Shown: in pieces, positions 34,631 to 41,803 of the stretch
How the letters are laid out: each line of letters begins with the position of its first letter
Position numbering within the stretch: the stretch's first letter is position 1
NCBI RefSeq assembly: GCF_001905905.1
Contig: NZ_LIVT01000001.1
Span: 62,001 to 126,000, forward strand
Source: Streptomyces sp. CB02366
Lineage (GTDB): Bacteria; Actinomycetota; Actinomycetes; Streptomycetales; Streptomycetaceae
DNA length: 64,000 nucleotides
Direction of reading: 5' to 3'
The notes under the pieces: model-generated
Told to the model about the DNA's origin: nothing
Databases searched by the model: none
What the model saw: only the letters and a program-made list of their open reading frames with translations
Program-made: the position numbers and the translations under genes

Positions 34631-35626
34631 ATGATCGAGGTCGAGGGGCTCACCAAGCGATTCGGCGGCAAGGTCGCCGTCGATCATCTGTCGTTCCAGG
34701 TCAGGCCGGGCATCGTGACGGGCTTCCTCGGCCCGAACGGGGCGGGCAAGTCCACCACGATGCGGATGATGCTCGACCTCGACAACCCCACCGGCGGCAC
34801 GGTGCGCATCGACGGCAGGCACTACCGCGAGCTCCAGGAGCCGCTGAAGTACATCGGCGCACTCCTCGACGCCAAGGCGATGCACGGCGGCCGCAGCGCG
34901 TACAACAACCTGCTGTGCCTGGCGCAGAGCAACCGCATCCCGCGCGGCCGGGTCGACGAGGTGCTCGACATGGTCGGCCTCACGGCGGTGGCGAAGAAGA
35001 AGTCCAAGGGGTTCTCGCTCGGCATGGGCCAGCGGCTCGGCATCGCCTCCGCCCTGCTGGGCGACCCCGAGATCCTGATGTTCGACGAGCCGGTCAACGG
35101 ACTGGACCCCGAGGGCATCCACTGGATCCGCAACCTGATGAAGGCGCTCGCATCGGAGGGCCGCACGATCTTCGTCTCCTCGCACCTGATGAGCGAAATG
35201 GCGCTGACCGCCGACCACTTGATCGTGATCGGCCAGGGCAGGCTGCTCGCCGACACCTCGATGGCCGCCTTCATCCAGGAGAACTCCCGCAGCTACACGC
35301 GGCTGCGCTCCCCGCAGTGGGAACGGCTGCGCGACGTGCTGCACCAGGAGGGCTTCACCGCCGTGGAGACGGCGGGCGGCGTCCTGGAGATCGACGGGGC
35401 CTCCACCGAGGAGCTGGGCGAGCTGGCGGCCCGTCACCAGCTGGTGCTGCACGAGCTGAGTTCCCAGCGGGCCTCGCTGGAGGAGGCGTTCATGCAGATG
35501 ACGGCCGGTTCGGTGGAGTACCACGCCCACTCCGAACGGGACGCGGCGGTCGGACCGCCGGCCGTGGGCGCGGGCTGGGGCGAGAACTGGAACAAGCCCG
35601 ACTCCACCGACGGCAAGGAGGCGTGA
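34631..35626 (+). CDS. ABC-2 exporter ATP-binding protein (module 1)
   Basis: 331 residues. Walker A GPNGAGKST near residue 37, signature FSLGMGQRLGIASALL, Walker B EILMFDEPVNGLDPEGIHW and switch His in FVSSHLMSEMAL. This is a DrrA-like nucleotide-binding subunit. A C-terminal regulatory part (LRSPQWERLRDVLHQEGFTAVETAGGVLEIDGASTEELGELAARH) precedes a short tail. It pairs with the permease that starts five bases after its stop. A close paralogue with its own permease lies at 36577-38648. Substrate unknown; drug or lipid export is usual for the family. Confidence 0.93.
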   Translation: MIEVEGLTKRFGGKVAVDHLSFQVRPGIVTGFLGPNGAGKSTTMRMMLDLDNPTGGTVRIDGRHYRELQEPLKYIGALLDAKAMHGGRSAYNNLLCLAQSNRIPRGRVDEVLDMVGLTAVAKKKSKGFSLGMGQRLGIASALLGDPEILMFDEPVNGLDPEGIHWIRNLMKALASEGRTIFVSSHLMSEMALTADHLIVIGQGRLLADTSMAAFIQENSRSYTRLRSPQWERLRDVLHQEGFTAVETAGGVLEIDGASTEELGELAARHQLVLHELSSQRASLEEAFMQMTAGSVEYHAHSERDAAVGPPAVGAGWGENWNKPDSTDGKEA

Positions 35627-35631
35627 CGGAC

Positions 35632-36411
35632 ATGGCTTCGGTGCCTGCGGTCCTCACCTCGGAATGGACCAAGATCCGGTCGGTCTCCTCGACCACCTGG
35701 ACCCTCATCTCGGCGTTCGTCGTCACCGTGGCGATGGGCGCGGCGCTGAGCGCCCTGCTGAACGCGCAGTTCGACGACCTCTCCGAGGCGGAGCAGGCCA
35801 CCTTCGACCCGACCTTCGTCAGCTTCTCCGGGATGGTGCTCGGCCAGCTCGCCATGGTCGTGTTCGGGGTCCTCGTGGTCGGTACGGAGTACAGCTCCGG
35901 CATGATCCGCACCTCGCTGGCGGCCGTGCCCCAGCGCGCCGCCTTCCTGTTCGGCAAGATCACGGTCGCCGGTGCGCTCGCCCTGTCCGTGGGGCTGCTC
36001 ACCAGCTTCGTGTCGTTCTTCCTGAGCCAGGCGATGCTGGGCGACCGGGGCACCGGTCTCGGGGCGGAGAACGTGCTGCGCGCGGTGGTCGGCGGCGGCC
36101 TCTACATGGGGCTGATCGCGATCTTCTCCATGGGGGTGGCGGCGATGCTGCGCAGCTCCATGCTGTCGCTGGGCATTCTGATGCCGTTCTTCTTCCTGGT
36201 GTCGCAGATCCTGGCGGCGGTGCCGGTGGCCAAGACCGTCGCCCGGTACTTCCCCGACCAGGCCGGTTCGAAGATCATGCAGGTCGTCCCCGACGCGATG
36301 AACAGCGACCCGGCCCCGTACGGCCCGTGGGGCGGGCTCGGGATCATGGTGCTGTGGGTGGTGGCGGCGGTCCTCGGCGGCTTCCTGGTCCTGCGGAGCC
36401 GGGACGCCTGA
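35632..36411 (+). CDS. ABC-2 exporter permease (module 1)
   Basis: 259 residues from ATG 35632; an in-frame GTG at 35623 overlaps the previous stop but is too close to the AAGGAGG ribosome site. It begins with the cytoplasmic motif LTSEWTKIRSVSSTTWTL common to this permease type, then six hydrophobic helices (TLISAFVVTVAMGAALSALL, MVLGQLAMVVFGVLVVGTEY, FGKITVAGALALSVGLLTSFVSFF, LYMGLIAIFSMGVAAML, LGILMPFFFLVSQILAAV, IMVLWVVAAVLGGFLVL). The EYSSGMIRTSL motif after helix 2 is shared with module 2. Partner of the ATPase before it. Confidence 0.9.
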   Translation: MASVPAVLTSEWTKIRSVSSTTWTLISAFVVTVAMGAALSALLNAQFDDLSEAEQATFDPTFVSFSGMVLGQLAMVVFGVLVVGTEYSSGMIRTSLAAVPQRAAFLFGKITVAGALALSVGLLTSFVSFFLSQAMLGDRGTGLGAENVLRAVVGGGLYMGLIAIFSMGVAAMLRSSMLSLGILMPFFFLVSQILAAVPVAKTVARYFPDQAGSKIMQVVPDAMNSDPAPYGPWGGLGIMVLWVVAAVLGGFLVLRSRDA

Positions 36412-36576
36412 GCGCGCGCCCCGCGCAGCCGTCCGCAAGCCGGTGACCGCCCGGTCGCCGACCGTGTACGACGTGGCCGGAACCGTCAGCGCCTGGTTAT
36501 CCTCCTAACTCTTACGGGGGTGTGCGGCCAGGCGGCCCGAGCCCCGCACGCCGGAGTGAGTCGATGGGGCTGGAGC

Positions 36577-37812
36577 ATGATCGAGGCAGTCGGGCTGACC
36601 AAGCGTTTCGGCGCGAAGACGGCCGTGGACGACCTTTCCTTCCAGGTGCGGCCCGGCGCCGTCACCGGGTTCCTCGGTCCCAACGGATCGGGAAAGTCCA
36701 CGACCATGCGCATGATCCTCGGTCTGGACCGCCCCACGGCGGGCCACGTCACGATCGACGGCCACCCCTACCGCAGCCTGCCGAACGCCCCGCGCCTGGT
36801 GGGCGCCCTGCTGGACGCCAAGGGCGTGCACGGCGGCCGTACCGCCCGCAACCACCTGCTCTCCCTGGCCCAGCTGGCCGGCATTCCGGCGGCCCGGGTG
36901 GACGAGGTGCTGGGCGTCGTGGGCCTCCGGGACGTCGCCAAGCGGCGTACCAGCGGCTTCTCCCTCGGCATGGGGCAGCGGCTCGGAATCGCGGCGGCGC
37001 TGCTCGGCGACCCCCGGGTGCTGCTGTTCGACGAGCCGGTCAACGGTCTCGACCCGGAGGGCATCCACTGGGTCCGCAACCTGATGAAGATGCTGGCCGC
37101 GGAGGGCCGGACCGTCTTCGTCTCGTCCCACCTGATGAGCGAGATGGCGCTGACCGCCGACCACCTGATCGTGATCGGGCGCGGCCGGCTCCTCTCCGAC
37201 ATGAGCGTCACGGACTTCATCTCGGCCAATTCCGCCGACTTCGCCCGGGTCCGGGTTCCCGAGGACGGGCCCGAGGACCGGCGGAAGCTGACGGCCGCCC
37301 TCATCGAGGCGGGCGGCCGGGTCCTCTCCGAGCCCGGCGGGGCGCTGCGGGTCACCGGGCTGCCGCTGCCGAGGATCAGCGAGCTGGCCCACGGCTGCGA
37401 CGTACGGCTGTGGGAGCTGTCGCCGCACCAGGCGTCCCTGGAGGAGGCGTACATGCGGCTGACGCAGGGGCTGGTGGACTACCGCTCGACGGACGACGCC
37501 AAGGAGGGCCTGGCTCAGCCGCAGCCCCTGGACGCGTACGGGCATCCCGTCGGCGGGTCCGGCGGGGAGGCCGTCGAGCCGGTGGAGGTGGTGCAGGAGG
37601 GCTGGTTCGCCCCGCCTCCGCCCGGCCTGCGCCCGGACCCCGCCCCGTCCGCCCCCTCCCCCGGTGCGGCTGCGGCCCCCGCGTCGTCCTCCCCCTCCCT
37701 CTCCCCCGCCGCCGACGGAACCTCCGCGGGGGCCCCCGTCACCGCCGCCCCCGCCGTCGAGGCCTCTTCCGCCGTCCCGGCCGGAGAGCAGACCAGCAAG
37801 GACCCCCGATGA
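36577..37812 (+). CDS. ABC-2 exporter ATP-binding protein with Pro-rich tail (module 2)
   Basis: 411 residues from ATG 36577 with a GGAG ribosome site. Walker A GPNGSGKST, signature FSLGMGQRLGIAAALL, Walker B VLLFDEPVNGLDPEGIHW and SSHLMSEMALTADHLIVIG are nearly identical to module 1, showing a tandem duplication. The difference is the C-terminus: after about residue 310 there is a 100-residue Pro/Ala/Ser/Thr-rich tail (PPPPGLRPDPAPSAPSPGAAAAPASSSPSLSPAADG) with no fold, possibly a flexible linker or binding surface. The stop overlaps the permease start (ATGA). Confidence 0.92.
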   Translation: MIEAVGLTKRFGAKTAVDDLSFQVRPGAVTGFLGPNGSGKSTTMRMILGLDRPTAGHVTIDGHPYRSLPNAPRLVGALLDAKGVHGGRTARNHLLSLAQLAGIPAARVDEVLGVVGLRDVAKRRTSGFSLGMGQRLGIAAALLGDPRVLLFDEPVNGLDPEGIHWVRNLMKMLAAEGRTVFVSSHLMSEMALTADHLIVIGRGRLLSDMSVTDFISANSADFARVRVPEDGPEDRRKLTAALIEAGGRVLSEPGGALRVTGLPLPRISELAHGCDVRLWELSPHQASLEEAYMRLTQGLVDYRSTDDAKEGLAQPQPLDAYGHPVGGSGGEAVEPVEVVQEGWFAPPPPGLRPDPAPSAPSPGAAAAPASSSPSLSPAADGTSAGAPVTAAPAVEASSAVPAGEQTSKDPR

Positions 37813-38648
37813 CCGCCCCGGCCACCCCGCAGACGCCGGAAGCCGGCCTGCCGGTCCCCTACGAGTCGCCGATCCCGATCCGGCCCGCCACCCTGGGCGA
37901 CGCGATCGCCTCGGAGTGGACCAAGATCCGTTCCGTACGCGCCACGATGTGGACGCTCGGCGTGATGGTCGCGCTGATGCTGACGGTCGGGCCGGGCATC
38001 GCGCTGCTGCTGGAGGTGGACCGGCAGAGCGGTATGCAGAGCGAGCCGGTCCTGACGCTCGGACTCTTCGGGGTGCTGCTGGGCTCGATCTGCGTGATCA
38101 CGCTCGGGGTGCTGACCATCGGCTCCGAGTACAGCACCGGCATGATCCGTACGACGCTGACCGCGTGCCCGAGCCGGGGCCGGGTGCTCATGGCCAAGGC
38201 GATCGTCTTCGCCTCGCTGGCCTTCGCCGTCACGGCGGTGACGGCCGCGGTCGCGGCGGTCGCCCAGACCGCGATCCTCCACGGCCCCGGGGCGTCGGCC
38301 GGCGAGTGGACGCTCGCCACGGTCGGTGTCGGGCTCTACCTCGCGGCTCTCGGTCTGCTGGCGCTCGGGATCGGCGCGATCGTGCGGCACTCGGCGGGCG
38401 CGATCACGATCATGATCGGTGTGGTGCTGCTGCCCCTGGTCCTCGCGCTGTTCATGTTCGCCGACGACCTGCGGGGCCTCCAGCGCTTCCTGATCGACTA
38501 CTCGATCCCCAACCAGCTGGCGGGGCTGTACGGCACGACGATGACCGACAGCGGCCCGACCGGCTGGGAGCCGGTGCTGCTGATGCTGGGTCTGGCGGCG
38601 GTGGTCCTGGCCGGGGCCGTCGCCGTACTGAACCGGCGCGACGTCTGA
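37809..38648 (+). CDS. ABC-2 exporter permease (module 2)
   Basis: 279 residues beginning in an ATGA overlap with the ATPase. A Pro-rich N-terminal segment (MTAPATPQTPEAGLPVPYES) precedes the family motif IASEWTKIRSVRATMWTL and about six helices (LGVMVALMLTVGPGIALLLE, LGLFGVLLGSICVITLGVLTIG, FASLAFAVTAVTAAVAAVAQ, GVGLYLAALGLLALGIGAIV, ITIMIGVVLLPLVLALFMF, LLMLGLAAVVLAGAVAVL). EYSTGMIRTTL matches module 1. It converges on a small zinc-ribbon gene 17 bases away. Confidence 0.9.
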   Translation: MTAPATPQTPEAGLPVPYESPIPIRPATLGDAIASEWTKIRSVRATMWTLGVMVALMLTVGPGIALLLEVDRQSGMQSEPVLTLGLFGVLLGSICVITLGVLTIGSEYSTGMIRTTLTACPSRGRVLMAKAIVFASLAFAVTAVTAAVAAVAQTAILHGPGASAGEWTLATVGVGLYLAALGLLALGIGAIVRHSAGAITIMIGVVLLPLVLALFMFADDLRGLQRFLIDYSIPNQLAGLYGTTMTDSGPTGWEPVLLMLGLAAVVLAGAVAVLNRRDV

Positions 38649-38665
38649 GAGGCGGGCCCGCGCCC

Positions 38666-38995
38666 TCAGTGGCGCGGGGCGTTCCGGGACCGCTGCACCC
38701 TGGTGGTGCGGCGGTCCTTCGCGTTCCAGCAGGCCTTGTGCCAGTGCCGGCGGTCCTCGATGCCGCCGTACTCGGGCCAGCTCACCAGGTGCGGGACGCC
38801 GGAGGGGATCTCCTGATCGCAGCCGGGGCAGCGGTACCGCTTGCCCTGGGCGCTCGCCCCGCTGACCGGGCGCACCGACCACTCCTCGCCCCGCCAGCTC
38901 TCGGTGGCCCCTCCGCCGCCGTACCTGCCGGGCGCCGTGCCGGGATGTTCGTCGTGCTTCTCTCCGCCGCGGGGGCGGTTACGGCGCGGGGACAC
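38666..38995 (-). CDS. Small Cys/His zinc-finger-like protein
   Basis: 109 residues from GTG 38995 (GAGGTG seven bases upstream), a better site than GTG 39007. A basic, disordered N-terminal half (VSPRRNRPRGGEKHDEH) is followed by RYRCPGCDQEIPSGVPHLVSWPEYGGIEDRRHWHKACW, where CxxC, His and HWHKAC could bind one or two zinc ions. Homologues in Streptomyces are often labelled ATP/GTP-binding protein, but no P-loop is visible here, so that name is unsupported. The basic tail and zinc knuckle fit nucleic-acid binding (inference). Confidence 0.75.
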   Translation of the reverse strand: MSPRRNRPRGGEKHDEHPGTAPGRYGGGGATESWRGEEWSVRPVSGASAQGKRYRCPGCDQEIPSGVPHLVSWPEYGGIEDRRHWHKACWNAKDRRTTRVQRSRNAPRH

Positions 38996-39110
38996 GGGAC
39001 ACCTCACGGGAGATGGGGCAGGGGTGGCTCCAGCCTAGGCCCTGGCATCGGCGGCGGAGGCCGGACGGTGTGGGGGCGGGCCCGGCAGTGGGGTGAGTTA
39101 GCGGAAAATC

Positions 39111-39161
39111 GCAACAACTTCGCGCGGGACCGTGCCTTTGGCACGTGTCAGACGTTGTTGC
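39111..39161 (+). promoter_or_regulatory. Nested hairpin leader of the LLM oxidoreductase gene
   Basis: An outer perfect inverted repeat GCAACAAC (39111-39118) / GTTGTTGC (39154-39161) encloses an inner perfect stem CGTGCC-TTT-GGCACG (39131-39145). The element ends 43 bases before the ATG. It may be a folded 5' leader or a compound operator. Confidence 0.5.
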
Positions 39162-39203
39162 CCGTGGGGGGGAAACGCGTCGGCCGCGAGGAGGCAATAG
39201 GCG

Positions 39204-40271
39204 ATGCGCATCGGAACGTTCGTTCTGGCAGCCCAGTTCCCGGGGCAGGGGCCCGCCGAGGCCCTGCACCGGGCCGTCCGGTCCACCGAGGCCGCGGAGG
39301 AGAGCGGGCTCGACTCGGTCTGGCTGGCCGAGCACCACTTCGTGCCGTACGGCGTCTGCCCGTCCGCCACGACCCTGGCCGCGCTGCTGCTGGGCCGCAC
39401 CCGCAGAATCCGGGTCGGCACGGCGGTCAGCGTGCTGCCCAACCACCATCCGGTCGCCCTCGCCGAGCAGGCGGCGCTGCTGCACCTGACCAGCGGCGGG
39501 CGCTTCTCGCTCGGGGTGGGCCGGGGCGGTCCGTGGGTGGACCTGGAGGTGTTCGGCGGCGGCCTCGACGCGTACGAGAACGGCTTCCCCGAGGCGGTGG
39601 GCCTGGTGCTCGACTGGCTGCGCAAGCCGCGCGTCGCGGGGCGCGGCGAGCGGTTCGGCTTCCGGGAGGTGGCGGTGGTGCCGCGCGCGGACGAGCTGCT
39701 GGAGGGCCCGGGCCCCGCCCCGGGGACGGCCGCTGCGGGGCCGGGGGCGCCGGGGCCGGAGGTCGTGGTGGCGTGCACCTCGCCGAAGACCGTGCGCCTC
39801 GCGGCCGGGCAGGCGCTCCCCATGCTGCTGGGCATGCACTGCGGGGACGAGGAGAAGGCGGAGATGGTCGCCCTGTGGCGTACGGCGGCGCGCGAGGCGG
39901 GCCATCCGCCCGAGGTGGTGGCGGGGGCCGCACATGTGTCCGCAGGGGTGGCCCAGATCGCGGACGACGCGGGGGCGGCCACGGAGACGCTCGTGAAGGC
40001 GATGCCCGGCTGGCTGCGGCAGGGGCTGGACGCCCATGTCACGGTGGACGGCAGGCACCGCGTGATGCGGGATCCGGTCGCGTACACGGAACTGCTCTGC
40101 GGGCTGCACCCGGTGGGGCCGCCCCGGCTGGCCGCCGACCGGCTCGCGGCCACCGCCGAGCGGACCGGGATCACGCGCTTCGCCCTCCTGGTGGAAGGGT
40201 CGGGCGATCTCACGGCGACCGAGGAGAACGTCCGGCGGCTGGGCGCCGACGTGCTGCCGTTGCTCACCTGA
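39204..40271 (+). CDS. LLM-class flavin/F420-dependent oxidoreductase
   Basis: 355 residues from ATG 39204 with GAGGAGG eight bases upstream. The luciferase-like TIM barrel is shown by MRIGTFVLAAQFPGQGPAEALHRAVRSTEAAEESGLDSVWLAEHHFVPYGVCPSA, LGRTRRIRVGTAVSVLPNHHPVALAEQAALLHLTSGGRFSLGVGRGGPW and ITRFALLVEGSGDL. An unusual Gly/Pro/Ala insert (GPGPAPGTAAAGPGAPGPE) lies near residue 175. The cofactor (FMN or F420) and substrate cannot be told from sequence. It has a structured leader and converges with the SCO5389-family gene. Confidence 0.88.
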   Translation: MRIGTFVLAAQFPGQGPAEALHRAVRSTEAAEESGLDSVWLAEHHFVPYGVCPSATTLAALLLGRTRRIRVGTAVSVLPNHHPVALAEQAALLHLTSGGRFSLGVGRGGPWVDLEVFGGGLDAYENGFPEAVGLVLDWLRKPRVAGRGERFGFREVAVVPRADELLEGPGPAPGTAAAGPGAPGPEVVVACTSPKTVRLAAGQALPMLLGMHCGDEEKAEMVALWRTAAREAGHPPEVVAGAAHVSAGVAQIADDAGAATETLVKAMPGWLRQGLDAHVTVDGRHRVMRDPVAYTELLCGLHPVGPPRLAADRLAATAERTGITRFALLVEGSGDLTATEENVRRLGADVLPLLT

Positions 40272-40293
40272 CCCGCGCATGCCGGCCTGGGGC

Positions 40294-40323
40294 CGGGGAC
40301 GCCCGGGGACGTCCGGGGACCTG
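40294..40323. repeat. Three tandem 10-base repeats CCGGGGACG(C/T)
   Basis: CCGGGGACGC, CCGGGGACGT and CCGGGGACCT follow each other without gaps in the 126-base convergent region between the oxidoreductase and SCO5389-family genes. No regulatory role is evident. Confidence 0.65.
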
Positions 40324-40397
40324 TGGTGCGGTGGTACAGGAGCTGCCGCCCCGAAGCCAGTTGCACCTCCCGCGGCCCGGGACGGCAGCGGAAGCGT

Positions 40398-40790
40398 TCA
40401 GCAGTCCCGTAGTTCGGGCGACTGGTTGAGCAACTGGCCCCTCACCGAGGTGAACTTGGCCAGTCGGTCGTCGACCGAGGCGTCCAGCGGGAACACCGCG
40501 ACGCGGTGGCAGTTCTGGAAGGCGATACGCACTCCGAAGTGCCGCTGCAGCGCGCCGCGTATCGCATCACTCGCGAGCGCGCGCAGCAGCTGACCACGAG
40601 CCTGCTCGTCCGGCGGCGGCGTCTGGTTGTCGGCGAACTCTCCGCCGTCGACCTTCAGCTGAGCCACCAGCGAGCTGATCATCTCCCATGCGAAGGGCAG
40701 GGAGGTCCGGACGCAGTCGACGAAGTCGGCTTCGTCGACCTCGCCTCGCTCGGCCTGTTCCAACAGAGCCGGTGAGACGTCGAGCGACAT
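40398..40790 (-). CDS. SCO5389 family protein
   Basis: 130 residues from ATG 40790 with a perfect AGGAG five bases upstream. The sequence MSLDVSPALLEQAERGEVDEADFVDCVRTSLPFAWEMISSLVAQLKVDGGEFADNQTPPPDEQARGQLLRALASDAIRGALQRHFGVRIAFQNCHRVAVF matches the actinobacterial SCO5389 family as I recall it. It is soluble, mostly helical, and has no signal peptide or catalytic motif I can name. Conserved position beside nucS is notable. Function unknown. Confidence 0.82.
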   Translation of the reverse strand: MSLDVSPALLEQAERGEVDEADFVDCVRTSLPFAWEMISSLVAQLKVDGGEFADNQTPPPDEQARGQLLRALASDAIRGALQRHFGVRIAFQNCHRVAVFPLDASVDDRLAKFTSVRGQLLNQSPELRDC

Positions 40791-41047
40791 GGGTTCTCCT
40801 CTCGCGACCCCGGACGGTGACCGGGGCCCTACGGGCAGGGAAGGGGGGCGACGACGCAGCGTGCACGGGCGGCGACCTCCGGCTTCCACGGTAAGCGCGC
40901 AGTCGGGGCCGCACCAGGAGAACGGGAACACAACCGGCCAATAACGAAGGGGCGCAAAGAGGGGCAAGCCCGCTCCGCCGCCACCCGCCGGGGCCCGAGT
41001 GACGGGGGCGACGGATGAGGAGATCGCGCCGGGCCCCCGTCGTCGAG

Positions 41048-41053
41048 TAGCGT
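41048..41053 (+). promoter_or_regulatory. Probable -10 of nucS
   Basis: TAGCGT ends eight bases before the nucS ATG, and the gap TGCCGACC carries no ribosome site, so the message is likely leaderless or nearly so. Confidence 0.5.
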
Positions 41054-41061
41054 TGCCGACC

Positions 41062-41733
41062 ATGCGTCTCGTCATCGCCCGTTGCTCCGTGGACTACGCG
41101 GGCCGGCTCACAGCACACCTGCCCTCCGCGCCCCGCCTGATCCTGGTGAAGGCGGACGGAAGCGTCTCCATCCACGCCGACGACCGGGCGTACAAACCGC
41201 TCAACTGGATGTCCCCGCCGTGCACCCTGAAGGAGGGCGTCGACGGCGACAAGGGCGTCTGGACCGTGGTGAACAAGGCGGGCGAAAAACTGATCATCAC
41301 GATGGAGGAAGTCCTCCACGACTCCTCGTACGAGCTGGGCGTCGACCCCGGGCTCATCAAGGACGGTGTGGAAGCACACCTCCAGGAACTGCTCGCGGAC
41401 CGGATCGAGATCCTCGGGGAGGGCCACACCCTGATCCGTCGCGAGTACCCCACCGCGATCGGGCCGGTGGACATCCTCTGCCGGGACGCCGACGGGCGGA
41501 CGGTGGCGGTGGAGTTGAAGCGGCGCGGCGACATCGACGGCGTGGAGCAGCTGACGCGCTACCTGGAGCTGCTGAACCGCGACCCGCACCTCGCGCCGGT
41601 GCGGGGCGTCTTCGCCGCGCAGGAGATCAAACCGCAGGCCCGGGTCCTGGCGACGGACCGCGGGATCGGCTGCGTGGTCCTGGACTACGACGCGATGCGC
41701 GGCATCGAGGACGACAAGCTGCGGCTGTTCTGA
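41062..41733 (+). CDS. nucS: Mismatch-specific endonuclease NucS/EndoMS
   Basis: 223 residues from ATG 41062. The N-terminal DNA-binding half begins [50 protein letters not shown]. The C-terminal RecB-like nuclease core has Asp137 (GPVDILCRD), Glu151 and Lys153 ([13 protein letters not shown]) as catalytic residues, and QLTRYLELL. The C-terminal tail DDKLRLF is the clamp-binding motif known for actinobacterial NucS. The enzyme makes double-strand breaks at mismatches and provides mismatch repair in actinobacteria that lack MutS/MutL. An upstream in-frame start at 40999 is less likely because the conserved protein begins at MRLV. Confidence 0.95.
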   Translation: MRLVIARCSVDYAGRLTAHLPSAPRLILVKADGSVSIHADDRAYKPLNWMSPPCTLKEGVDGDKGVWTVVNKAGEKLIITMEEVLHDSSYELGVDPGLIKDGVEAHLQELLADRIEILGEGHTLIRREYPTAIGPVDILCRDADGRTVAVELKRRGDIDGVEQLTRYLELLNRDPHLAPVRGVFAAQEIKPQARVLATDRGIGCVVLDYDAMRGIEDDKLRLF

Positions 41734-41747
41734 CCGGCCCTCCCGGG

Positions 41748-41803
41748 TCTGACGCACGGAAGCCGGGCGCCCCCGCGGGGGCGCCCGGCTTCCGTGCGTC
41801 AGA
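41748..41803. terminator. 56-base perfect palindrome: bidirectional terminator of nucS and the NTPase gene
   Basis: Bases 41748-41775 are exactly complementary in reverse to 41776-41803, 28 pairs with no mismatch and no loop. The right arm contains the stop codon of the minus-strand NTPase gene. It starts 15 bases past the nucS stop. Confidence 0.85.
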
